Assembly: GCA_029880025.1 (NCBI GenBank)
Contig: JAOUPE010000085.1
Coordinates: 1-6,919 of the forward strand
Source of the DNA: Caldifarciminota bacterium
GTDB taxonomy: Bacteria > Hydrothermota > Tepidihabitantia > Tepidihabitantales > JAOUPE01
DNA length: 6,919 nucleotides
Direction of reading: 5' to 3'
Numbering within the stretch: position 1 is the stretch's first letter; the number at the start of each line of letters is the position of its first letter. The notes beneath the pieces are model-generated. The model was not told where the DNA came from and ran no database searches. It was given only the letters and a program-made list of their open reading frames with translations. The position numbers and the translations under genes were made by a program. Positions 1 to 6,256 of the stretch are shown piece by piece.

Positions 1-142
1 TTAAGTTCCAGCCCGGCGAGAGACGCAAAATTTATTGCCGGTAAGATTTTAAAAATCAACCGATTAATATTATATTTTTTCAGTGTTCTTGCGGTGTCAT
101 TCGGTGTTGAATGATTTTTTTTAGAATACTCGACAAAATAAA
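1..142. other. Left-edge sequence with no supported gene
   Basis: No coding region can be supported here. On the plus strand one frame is open from base 1 to a TGA at 112-114, and another from base 3 to a TAA at 42-44. Either could be the tail of a gene outside the window, but neither short peptide is recognisable. The minus strand has only very short frames. A 5-bp inverted pair (CCGGC near 14, GCCGG near 38) is too weak to call a terminator. The stretch becomes very AT-rich as it approaches the efp promoter. Confidence 0.3.
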
Positions 143-170
143 TTGACAAAAAGCTTATAAAGATTATTCT
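143..170 (+). promoter_or_regulatory. efp promoter, start site at or next to the ATG
   Basis: A perfect -35 box TTGACA (143-148) is followed after 16 bases by TATTCT (165-170), which keeps the three most conserved -10 positions. Counting six bases on from the -10 box puts the first transcribed base at about 177, the A of the efp ATG. No Shine-Dalgarno-like purine run lies between the -10 box and the ATG. Both facts fit a leaderless efp transcript. This is predicted from sequence only. Confidence 0.6.
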
Positions 171-176
171 AATAAT

Positions 177-740
177 ATGATTTTAGCATCCGAAGTCAGA
201 ACCGGCGCCGCAATAAAATTGGACCGAGAGCTTTACAAAGTGATTGGCGCCGAATATAAAGCCGGAACCGCAAAGATGGGCAGTGTTGTCCACTTAAAAT
301 TACAAAATATTATGACCCGCACCATGACCGAGAAAAGGTTGCATCCGGAAGAGAAAATCGAGGATATCAATTTAGAAAAACTGGATGCTGAATTTTCCTA
401 TCAGGACGGTGATGATTTTTATTTTCTTCATCCCCAAACTTATGAACCGATCGGAATCGAACGAGCGAAAATTGGCAACTTTGAAAAGTTCTTAATTCCC
501 GGGATGTATCTTAAAATTGAATTCTATGAAGGTTCACCGGTCGATGTTCTTATTCCCAAGACCGTGGATATCAAGGTCGATTCTACTGGTGCCGGAGTGA
601 AGGGTGAAGCCAATGCTGCTTACAAGCCGGCTCAGTTAGAAAATGGTATTGAGGTTATGGTTCCGCAGTTCATCAAGACCGGGGATACGATTCGAATCGA
701 TGTCGAAACCCAAAAATATTTAGAACGAATCAAAGGTTAG
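177..740 (+). CDS. efp: Elongation factor P
   Basis: EF-P binds between the ribosomal P and E sites and relieves stalling at consecutive prolines. The 187 residues match the usual family length. The three domains can be followed: an N-terminal KOW-like barrel (about 1-64), a central OB domain (about 66-125) and a C-terminal OB domain (about 128-185). The family's C-terminal pattern is visible: GVKGEANAAYKPAQLENG, then VPQFIKTGDTIRID and the terminal KYLERIKG. Lys33 aligns with the lysine (or arginine) that inserts beside the P-site tRNA. Its loop reads TAKMGS rather than the common PGKG, which is unusual. No EF-P-modifying enzyme is visible in the window. The ATG at 177 gives the canonical N-terminus; it has no Shine-Dalgarno and sits at the predicted transcription start. 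The gene converges on ctpA. The identification is secure. Confidence 0.96.
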   Translation: MILASEVRTGAAIKLDRELYKVIGAEYKAGTAKMGSVVHLKLQNIMTRTMTEKRLHPEEKIEDINLEKLDAEFSYQDGDDFYFLHPQTYEPIGIERAKIGNFEKFLIPGMYLKIEFYEGSPVDVLIPKTVDIKVDSTGAGVKGEANAAYKPAQLENGIEVMVPQFIKTGDTIRIDVETQKYLERIKG

Positions 741-797
741 ATTCCTATTTTTTCCGAATCGTTAACTCGGGTTTACTAAAATTTAATAAGAAACTAA

Positions 798-2333
798 CTA
801 CTTTCTGGCAAGTCGGAAGAGCTCATCGTTCGACTTTGCTTTGGTTAAGAGTTCAATCGCCTTCTGGACCTGGGGGTCGTATTTGAGTCGAGCTTCATAT
901 TCACCATTTATGCCCCATAGTTTCAGCGCAATCTCACGTTCGATTTCACGGTCGACAAATTCGATTATCGAATCGAATTGGGCACTGGTAAATTTTATTT
1001 CTTTCAGGTTAGCGATCGCCTTCACTTCTTCTCGCATCATCGGAGTCACTTTAAATCCTCGTTCGATATCTTTATTTTTTGCCACGTACTTGTTGGCAAA
1101 TTCAAAGAATATCGCCTTAGTAAGCAGCTTAGATTCCAAATCGTTTAACCTATCATAGGGTAAATAAATATCCGGTGTTATTGCTCCATTGCCATGTAAT
1201 TCTCGTTTTGCCTTGCCCAGGGTGTGGAAGATTTCTAGGGTCAACTGTTCTTTTGTCGTATCCTTTTTATTTGGACGATTGATGCAACGACCCGAGGGTG
1301 TATACCAATAAGCCGAAGTCAATTTAAGGGCGGCATTATCGGGCAGCGGGTACAGGGTTTGAACCGAGCCCTTACCAAATGTAGTATCGCCCACAATCAA
1401 TCCTCGTTCCCAATCCTGAATTGCGCCTGCAACGATTTCAGCCGCCGAGGCACTTCCGCGGTCAACCAGGACCACCAATGGGAAATTGCCATATTCCTGT
1501 TCTTGGTCTGAGGTAAAACCCTGATAGGTCATCGGATTTCGTCCCTTGGTAATAACGACCGTATCACCTTTTGGGATGAACAAACTAGAGACCTCTACTC
1601 CTTCATATAAAAGACCACCTGAATTGAATCGCAGGTCAAACACCAGCTTTTTAACGCCTTCGATTTCAAACAATGAATCCAGGACTGTGCTCAGTTCATT
1701 GGCGGCAACCCTTGAGAAGTCGGCTAACCGAACGTAACCGATATTGTCATTTAGGGTACCGGCATAGGGAACCGCTTTAATTTTGATTATCTCCCGCACA
1801 ATTGTGAAATGGAGCGGTTCGGATGCACCTTCTCTTGTTACATCCACTTCGACCTTGGTACCGGGTTGACCGCGCAAACGTTTTACCGCATCATCCAGAT
1901 TAAACCCTTCGGTTGATTCGGTTTCAATCTTCACAATCCTATCACCCGAACGCATTCCGATTCGATAAGCCGGTGTTCCTTCGATTGGGGAAATAACCGT
2001 CAGAATATTGTCACGCAGACCGATTTGAATCCCAATGCCACCAAATTCAGCTTCGGTCTTAATCCTTAAATCACTGAATTCATCGGATTCAAGATACTGG
2101 GTATATGGGTCTAAGGATTCAAGCATTCCTTCGACTGCCGATTTTATCAGTTCTTTATTGTCAACGTCTTTCACATAGTTCTGTTGGACGATATTTAAAA
2201 TCGTATTGAAAAGCTGGAGTGATTCTAACAGATTGGTTCGTTGTGCCCAGAGTTTTGCACCAAATACTCCACCCACTACCGCAACCACCAATATAATCGA
2301 TACCACTGCCAGGTTATTTTTCAGGAACTTCAT
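798..2333 (-). CDS. ctpA: C-terminal processing peptidase, S41 family (CtpA/Prc-like)
   Basis: This is a serine protease that trims or degrades envelope proteins from their C-termini. Of 511 residues, about 9-28 form one hydrophobic segment after a Lys-containing N-terminus, so it is either an uncleaved signal anchor or a signal peptide; the rest should lie outside the cytoplasm. A PDZ substrate-binding domain spans about 95-180, with the GGIGIQIG carboxylate-binding region near 98-105. The S41 catalytic core follows. Ser296 in GSASAAE and Lys321 in FGKGSVQ are 25 residues apart, as in E. coli Prc (Ser430/Lys455), and Gln325 fits the third catalytic position. About 115 residues follow the core and are charged and helical-looking. 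The ATG has a Shine-Dalgarno (AAAGGAAG, 7-base spacing). Having its own promoter after tmk suggests partly independent expression. The specific substrate cannot be told. Confidence 0.94.
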   Translation of the reverse strand: MKFLKNNLAVVSIILVVAVVGGVFGAKLWAQRTNLLESLQLFNTILNIVQQNYVKDVDNKELIKSAVEGMLESLDPYTQYLESDEFSDLRIKTEAEFGGIGIQIGLRDNILTVISPIEGTPAYRIGMRSGDRIVKIETESTEGFNLDDAVKRLRGQPGTKVEVDVTREGASEPLHFTIVREIIKIKAVPYAGTLNDNIGYVRLADFSRVAANELSTVLDSLFEIEGVKKLVFDLRFNSGGLLYEGVEVSSLFIPKGDTVVITKGRNPMTYQGFTSDQEQEYGNFPLVVLVDRGSASAAEIVAGAIQDWERGLIVGDTTFGKGSVQTLYPLPDNAALKLTSAYWYTPSGRCINRPNKKDTTKEQLTLEIFHTLGKAKRELHGNGAITPDIYLPYDRLNDLESKLLTKAIFFEFANKYVAKNKDIERGFKVTPMMREEVKAIANLKEIKFTSAQFDSIIEFVDREIEREIALKLWGINGEYEARLKYDPQVQKAIELLTKAKSNDELFRLARK

Positions 2334-2370
2334 TTTATATCTTCCTTTCTGGATTTTTCCTAACCTTTTT

Positions 2371-2399
2371 AATATAAGTCATAAACCAAGTCACATCAA
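2371..2399 (-). promoter_or_regulatory. ctpA promoter
   Basis: On the minus strand TTGATG (2399-2394), a 17-base spacer and TATATT (2376-2371) form a plausible sigma70-type promoter in the tmk-ctpA gap. The predicted start near 2364 leaves a leader of about 30 bases that carries the ctpA Shine-Dalgarno at 2348-2341. The -35 box keeps only TTGA of the consensus, so read-through from tmk probably also contributes. Confidence 0.45.
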
Positions 2400-2417
2400 T
2401 TGGGAAAATCCAACTAT

Positions 2418-3053
2418 TTATAATATTATACTCTTTTTTTTCAAAAAGTCCAGAACCACTTGATTAATTTCCTCTTGAAGTTTTTCGATTTCTTTCATAC
2501 CGTCAAAAAGCTTAATTCGTTTTGGTGCTCTTTTTGCCAATTGGCGGTAACCGTCACGCACCGCCTTATGAAATTTTACCTCTTCCTGCTCCAATCGGTC
2601 AAGGGTTTTTTGCATGGTTCGGGTTAACCCAATTTCAACCGGCACATCGACCAGAATGACCAGGTCGGGCTTTATCCCAAATGTTGCGAATTTATTGAGT
2701 CTTGATACTACCTTAAAACTCAAATCCCGTCCTTTGCCCTGATAGGCAAGTGAAGAATCAGAAAATCGGTCGGTGATTATGACCGTTCCTTTTTGCAGTT
2801 CGGGCAAAATTTTTTCATAAGCGTGCTGACACCGGTTTGCCAGATAAAGCAAGAGTTCGGTTTTCGCATGCATCTTCTGATTTTTTGGGTCTAAGAGTAT
2901 CTCCCTGATTCGTTCCCCGATTTCGGTTCCACCCGGTTCCCGACTGAAGATGCAGGGTATCGATTTCTCTTTAAGGTTTTGGTAAAGTAATTCAGCCTGA
3001 GTAGTTTTACCAGAACCTTCAATCCCTTCAAAGGCAATTAGAACGCCTCGCAC
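2418..3053 (-). CDS. tmk: Thymidylate kinase
   Basis: Tmk phosphorylates dTMP to dTDP with ATP in the cytoplasm, an essential step toward dTTP. The protein is 211 residues, the normal size. It has a P-loop EGIEGSGKTT (9-18), the REPGGT substrate-binding motif (38-43), the TDRFSDSSLAYQG segment (94-106) holding the DR pair, and a LID region (about 150-170) starting DRLE and rich in basic residues. The P-loop lacks the extra arginine of the yeast-type enzyme, so it looks like the E. coli-like class with catalytic help from the LID. The start must be the GTG at 3053: an in-frame TGA lies three codons upstream and no other start codon precedes the P-loop. Only a weak GAGA lies four bases upstream. 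The gene starts 21 bases after the inositol-phosphate synthase stop, so the two are probably cotranscribed. Confidence 0.95.
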   Translation of the reverse strand: MRGVLIAFEGIEGSGKTTQAELLYQNLKEKSIPCIFSREPGGTEIGERIREILLDPKNQKMHAKTELLLYLANRCQHAYEKILPELQKGTVIITDRFSDSSLAYQGKGRDLSFKVVSRLNKFATFGIKPDLVILVDVPVEIGLTRTMQKTLDRLEQEEVKFHKAVRDGYRQLAKRAPKRIKLFDGMKEIEKLQEEINQVVLDFLKKKSIIL

Positions 3054-3074
3054 CGTATCTCAATAACTAATTTA

Positions 3075-4169
3075 TCATTTTTTCTTTGACTTTGCGTTTC
3101 CGTACTTCTTAATGAAGTTTTCGGTCTTTTCTCGAGCAATGTAGTCAGGAAATTGAACCGGTGGTGTCTTCATGAAATAACTCGAAGGCTCGATTATGCT
3201 GCCGCACAGTTTATTATCCAGAGCCAGTTTAGCACATCTTATCGCATCAATCACAACTCCAGCCGAGTTGGGTGAATCCCAGACTTCAAGTTTAATTTCA
3301 ATATTCAGCGGCACATCGCCAAAGGTTTGACCTTCCATTCTCATATGTGCCCATTTTCGGTCCTTGAGCCATGCCACATAATCCGAAGGACCGATATAAA
3401 TATTTTCATCACCAAGGTCATATTTCAATAATGAGGTTACTGCCCCGGTTTTAGAAATCTTCTTGGAAGCGAGTCTAGACCGTTCCAGCATATTCAAGAA
3501 ATCGGTATTGCCGCCGACATTCAATTGGGAAGTTCGCAAGAGCTTAACCCCCCGGTCATTGAATAGGGTAACCAGAATTCGATGCAGAATCGTTGCCCCA
3601 ACCTGAGATTTAATGTCGTCACCGATTACCGGTAATCCAACATCCTTAAATCTTTTGTGCCAGTATTTCTGCGAAGCAATGAATACCGGTATACAGTTAA
3701 CCAAGGCGCAGCCTGCTTCTAAGATTTGTTCCACATACCATTTAGTTGCTTCTTCACTCCCCACCGGCAAAAAATTAACCACAACATCGGTTTTAGTCTC
3801 TTTCAAGACTCGGACAATATCGGCAGTTGGTCCAGGTGCTTTCTCGATAATCTGAGAAAGGTAATATCCTAACCCATCATGAGTCATACCCCGAATCACT
3901 TTGATATTAGTCTTAGGCACATCACAAAACTTATAGGTATTGTTGGGATAGGTATAGATTGCCTGAGCCAGGTCTTTACCGACCTTTCGTTTATCAATAT
4001 CGATACCGCAAGTAAGCTCAATATCACCAATATGATAACCACCTAATACCGTATGCATAATTCCTGGAATTAACTCGCCGGGTTTTGCATTACGGTAATA
4101 ATAAATACCTTGCACTAAACTTGAAGCACAGTTACCTATGCCAATTATCGCGACTCTAACTTTTCCCAT
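3075..4169 (-). CDS. ino1: myo-Inositol-1-phosphate synthase, actinobacterial/archaeal type
   Basis: The enzyme uses bound NAD+ to convert glucose-6-phosphate into inositol phosphate, the entry point to inositol lipids, inositol-based osmolytes and related compounds. The 364 residues match the short prokaryotic form (the M. tuberculosis enzyme is about the same length), not the roughly 500-residue eukaryotic form. Visible are the Rossmann start VAIIGIGNCASSLVQG (6-21), an acidic GIDIDKRKVG (55-64), NFLPVGSEEATKW (132-144), the active-site block GDDIKSQVGAT (183-193) with Lys187, QLNVGGNTDF (215-224) and DSPNSAG (298-304). The ATG has a strong Shine-Dalgarno (GGAGG, 4-base spacing). The gene has its own promoter and 224 bases of non-coding DNA ahead of it, and leads into tmk. 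No inositol monophosphatase or phosphatidylinositol synthase lies nearby, so its end product is unknown. Confidence 0.93.
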   Translation of the reverse strand: MGKVRVAIIGIGNCASSLVQGIYYYRNAKPGELIPGIMHTVLGGYHIGDIELTCGIDIDKRKVGKDLAQAIYTYPNNTYKFCDVPKTNIKVIRGMTHDGLGYYLSQIIEKAPGPTADIVRVLKETKTDVVVNFLPVGSEEATKWYVEQILEAGCALVNCIPVFIASQKYWHKRFKDVGLPVIGDDIKSQVGATILHRILVTLFNDRGVKLLRTSQLNVGGNTDFLNMLERSRLASKKISKTGAVTSLLKYDLGDENIYIGPSDYVAWLKDRKWAHMRMEGQTFGDVPLNIEIKLEVWDSPNSAGVVIDAIRCAKLALDNKLCGSIIEPSSYFMKTPPVQFPDYIAREKTENFIKKYGNAKSKKK

Positions 4170-4254
4170 TTTTCCTCCAGGCTTCTCTTGTTTTATTTAA
4201 CTCGTTTAATTGATGAAATGATAAATATAAAATTATTTGCATTCATCTGAATTT

Positions 4255-4282
4255 AAAATAGAAAAATTTGGGTCTTTGTCAA
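4255..4282 (-). promoter_or_regulatory. ino1-tmk promoter
   Basis: On the minus strand a perfect TTGACA (4282-4277), a 16-base spacer and TATTTT (4260-4255) resemble the efp promoter in spacing and in -10 form. The predicted start near 4248 gives a leader of about 79 bases with a good Shine-Dalgarno just before the ino1 ATG. The leader is AT-rich and I see no riboswitch-like structure in it. Confidence 0.5.
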
Positions 4283-4393
4283 GGAATTTACCCGCTCTCA
4301 AATATCTAAAAACAAAGGAGTCAGAATTAACCGGTCCGAATAATAAAACTGGGTAGACCGCTAATCGTGTTATATTATTTCTGGACATATTTT

Positions 4394-5017
4394 TCATTCC
4401 AGGTTTAAGAATGGATTCAGTTCTTTAGCCTTACCAAAACTACCCAGTTCACCATGTCCTGGATAGATTGCTATATTATCAGTCAAAAGTTCTTTGAGCC
4501 GGCGTAATGAACCAAGGATTTCCCGTTCTGAACCATCCGGAAAATCGGTTCGACCAATCGAATCGATAAAAAGGGTATCACCGGTAAAGGCAAATGTTTT
4601 AGTAACCAGACATATACTCCCTTTAGTATGACCAGGGGTATGTATCACCTCCAGCTTCTCATCACCGATTTCAATAATATCGTGTTCATGCAAGAGTTGG
4701 TCGGCTTTACATAATGCAATCGGTTCACCCAAGAAAAAACCAAGATTCCTGGAAGGCTGGGTAAGAAGTTCGGCATCACGATGGTGAATTAAAATCTTAG
4801 CATTGGTTAACTCTTTTAATCTAACATTGGCACCGATATGGTCAATGTGAGCATGAGTATTGATAATATATTTTGCCAGACCTTTCAATTCTTTCAATTT
4901 TTGATAGATTTTTTCCGGTTCAAAGCCCGGGTCAATAATTGCGATGTCGTTATTAGATTCAAGAAGGTAACAATTGGTTGCCATCTCCCCGACCACAATT
5001 CTTATGACATTACTCAA
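4394..5017 (-). CDS. MBL-fold metallo-hydrolase, glyoxalase II-like
   Basis: This is a metallo-beta-lactamase-fold hydrolase of the glyoxalase II-like family of single-domain proteins (207 residues). These split thioesters or related substrates with a dinuclear metal centre in the cytoplasm. The metal ligands are all present: His55, His57, Asp59 and His60 in THAHIDH, His130 in HTPGHTKGS, Asp147 in FTGDTLF and His188 in YPGHG. A GRTDFPDGS segment (155-163) is typical of the group. It lacks the C-terminal glutathione-binding domain of true glyoxalase II, so the substrate is not known. The start is TTG at 5017, with AAGGTG five bases upstream. It overlaps the ogt stop in TTGA, which implies translational coupling. 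The next in-frame ATG (residue 12) would cut into the first conserved strand. Confidence 0.88.
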   Translation of the reverse strand: MSNVIRIVVGEMATNCYLLESNNDIAIIDPGFEPEKIYQKLKELKGLAKYIINTHAHIDHIGANVRLKELTNAKILIHHRDAELLTQPSRNLGFFLGEPIALCKADQLLHEHDIIEIGDEKLEVIHTPGHTKGSICLVTKTFAFTGDTLFIDSIGRTDFPDGSEREILGSLRRLKELLTDNIAIYPGHGELGSFGKAKELNPFLNLE

Positions 5018-5490
5018 TTAATCACCTTTCCCTTTAAAATTTTTTTACCTTCCAGGGTCAAAAGTTTTTCTTTCCATTTGCTTCCCCAGCGATAACCTCC
5101 TATCCTGCCGTCTTGGTTAATTACTCGATGGCAAGGGATGACAATCGGCAAAGGATTATTTGCTAAAGCCTGTCCTACTGCTCGAGCGCCTTGTTTCGTT
5201 CCTGTTCTTTTGGCTATTTCGCCGTAGGTCCTTACTTCGCCGTACTTAATTTTTTGGGTCGCTTTCAGTATTCGTCGATTGGTATCCGAGATACCTGCCC
5301 AGTCAACTCTGACTCTGATATCAATCTTAGAACCATTAAAGTAATCATTCAATTGCTGCAAAACCCGCTTCTGTTCGATTGACAAAGGCTTAGATAGATT
5401 GCGTCGCTTTTCTACCAAGCGAATTGTGCGTAACCCCTCTTTACCAAAATCCAGCTTCAAATAAGCCGAGGGAATTTTTAAGAATTGCAT
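5014..5490 (-). CDS. ogt: Methylated-DNA--protein-cysteine methyltransferase (O6-alkylguanine repair)
   Basis: This suicide repair protein moves an alkyl group from O6-alkylguanine (or O4-alkylthymine) onto its own cysteine. The 158-residue protein has the small N-terminal domain and the C-terminal DNA-binding domain. Visible are TYGEIAKR, the RAVGQALANNP segment with the arginine finger, the active site IPCHRV (cysteine at residue 120) and GGYRWG with the terminal helix. The frame can also begin at a TTG three bases upstream (5493), giving two methionines. The ATG at 5490 is preferred. The predicted transcription start is about 5494, so either choice leaves at most a few untranslated bases and no room for a Shine-Dalgarno. 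It is the first gene of a two-gene unit with the MBL hydrolase. The family is certain; ogt rather than ada C-terminus is chosen because no Ada regulatory domain is present. Confidence 0.93.
   Translation of the reverse strand: MQFLKIPSAYLKLDFGKEGLRTIRLVEKRRNLSKPLSIEQKRVLQQLNDYFNGSKIDIRVRVDWAGISDTNRRILKATQKIKYGEVRTYGEIAKRTGTKQGARAVGQALANNPLPIVIPCHRVINQDGRIGGYRWGSKWKEKLLTLEGKKILKGKVIN
5022..5029 (-). promoter_or_regulatory. Shine-Dalgarno setting the TTG start of the MBL gene
   Basis: On the minus strand AAAGGTGA (5029-5022) lies inside the last codons of ogt, with its core AAGGTG ending five bases before the TTG at 5017. This is the best ribosome-binding site near that start. The ATG four bases further on is out of frame. 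Confidence 0.6.
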
Positions 5491-5500
5491 CAAGTGTTAT

Positions 5501-5529
5501 ATTATAATTTCTGAATGGCTAAAAGTCAA
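5501..5529 (-). promoter_or_regulatory. ogt promoter, near-consensus and leaderless
   Basis: On the minus strand TTGACT (5529-5524), a 17-base spacer and a perfect TATAAT (5506-5501) make the strongest promoter in the window. The expected first transcribed base is about 5494, one base before TTG 5493 and four before ATG 5490. Translation therefore probably starts on an mRNA with essentially no 5' leader. Confidence 0.7.
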
Positions 5530-5593
5530 GTTTATTCGAAAAAATTAGAGGTAAAGAAATCATAATGGACACTGAAAAACACAGATTTTGAGG

Positions 5594-5625
5594 ATATTAC
5601 GCCTAGTAGGCATATAAAAATCAAG
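5594..5625 (-). repeat. Inverted copy of the XRE promoter/operator block (left)
   Basis: Read on the minus strand, this block matches 6676-6707 at 30 of 32 positions. It keeps the -35-like TTGATT (5624-5619). The -10 has decayed to CGTAAT (5601-5596), and the palindrome TACGCCTA-G-TAGGCATA (5598-5614) has one mismatched pair. It faces ogt, about 100 bases upstream of that start. No XRE coding sequence follows it. It may be a second operator, a decayed promoter or one end of a mobile segment. Confidence 0.75.
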
Positions 5626-5766
5626 GCGAAATTTGTTCTATCTATTTGATTTTTGATATTTTATCTTTAATTTGCTTTAGGGAGGGTATCATCTAGTAGT
5701 GAACCACTTCAGGCGGACTTAGGAAATTGCTTAGGGAGCCACTTCTGAGTCTTCTACCGGGCTTGG

Positions 5767-5840
5767 TCTAAATTTCTAAATCAAGGAGTATGGTGACAGT
5801 CACCTGAATTTCCTTTTGTGTAAGTTTATAGAAATTTAGA
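5767..5840. repeat. Nested inverted repeats with central GTGAC palindrome
   Basis: TCTAAATTTCTA (5767-5778) is exactly inverted at 5829-5840. Between the arms lies the perfect 13-bp palindrome GGTGACAGTCACC (5792-5804), so a single strand could fold into a stem with an inner hairpin. It begins 16 bases past the transposase stop, on its 3' side, where a REP-like hairpin recognised by such a transposase could lie. That link is inference. Confidence 0.55.
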
Positions 5841-5855
5841 TGTTGCAATGATGAA

Positions 5856-6161
5856 TTAAAAATGCAAGCCGTTTTTGATGACCCAAGGTAAATCTGGTTT
5901 TTTATCTATCCCGTTGTTAATAAGGTGCATGATTTTAGAAAGCAAAGCCTCGATTGTTTCAATCATTAAATGAAAGTGATTAGGCATTAAAGAATAAGCA
6001 TAAAGTCTAAACGGATGGTGTTTCTTGGCTTGATGGAGAAGCCAAAGGAATTTCTTTCGGTCTCGTTTAAATTTAAAAATCTTCTGTTGATTATTACCCC
6101 GCGAAATAATGTGATAAAGTGTGAACAGTGCATCTTGAAACTTTCTTGGTATTCGAGCCAT
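5856..6161 (-). pseudogene. Truncated REP-associated (Y1, HUH-type) transposase
   Basis: The first 80 or so residues match REP-associated tyrosine transposases, single-strand nucleases related to IS200/IS605 TnpA. These include the N-terminal MARIPRKF, the YHIISRGNNQQKIF segment, RDRKKFLWLL and the metal-binding HUH motif MPNHFHLMIE. Its histidines are residues 62 and 64, the same numbering as I recall for the E. coli protein. After SKIMHLIN the sequence leaves the family pattern and stops at residue 101. Complete members continue for roughly 50-150 more residues, with the helix holding the nucleophilic tyrosine and the later GHLFQGRYK-type block. Neither is seen here or in the downstream frames. 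The protein should be catalytically dead, although the frame itself is intact. No Shine-Dalgarno precedes the ATG. GTGAC palindromes flank the gene on both sides. Confidence 0.8.
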
Positions 6162-6237
6162 ATCAAAAATCTACTTACATTTTAAATCCGCTTCTTGAAC
6201 TCATTGAATATTTATAGCTTATAAAGACAATTTTCAA

Positions 6238-6256
6238 GGTGACTGTCACTAGTGAC
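6238..6256. repeat. Compound GTGAC palindrome upstream of the transposase remnant
   Basis: Three half-sites lie in a row: GTGAC-T-GTCAC (6239-6249) followed by TA and GTGAC. GTCACTAGTGAC (6245-6256) is itself a perfect 12-bp palindrome. The first part matches GGTGACAGTCACC at 5792-5804 except for the central base and the last base. Together the two sites bracket the transposase frame at 52 and 77 bases, and are plausible remnants of its recognition hairpins. Confidence 0.6.

Larger units (their letters stand above)
5530..5855. other. Non-coding stretch between ogt and the transposase remnant
   Basis: No gene is supported in these 326 bases; the longest frames are short and unrecognisable. 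An 8-codon frame (ATG at 5564, TGA after it) is not worth calling. The stretch holds the left copy of the XRE promoter/operator (5594-5625), two loose copies of TTGCTT(T)AGGGAG (5672-5684, 5727-5738), a 12-bp inverted repeat (5767-5778 with 5829-5840) and, inside that, the GGTGACAGTCACC palindrome. It looks like accumulated insertion debris. Confidence 0.5.

Noticed and set aside
754..774. Possible terminator between the convergent efp and ctpA genes
   Set aside because: The best stem is only four pairs (CCGA/TCGG) with a nine-base loop and a three-T tail on the plus strand; on the minus strand A's follow it. This is too weak to call.
841..1158. A 105-codon plus-strand frame inside ctpA
   Set aside because: It is antisense to a well-conserved protease gene and shows no recognisable domain.
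4331..4360. CGGTC...GACCG inverted pair after the MBL gene as a terminator
   Set aside because: The five-pair stem has a loop of about 20 bases and no U tract.
5648..6171. 12-base inverted match GATTTTTGATAT (5648-5659) and ATATCAAAAATC (6160-6171)
   Set aside because: It is AT-rich, placed asymmetrically in the module, and one copy overlaps the transposase start. It is probably chance.
152..6227. Shared AGCTTATAAAGA in the efp promoter (152-163) and at 6216-6227
   Set aside because: A single 12-base AT-rich match with unrelated surroundings. It is probably chance.
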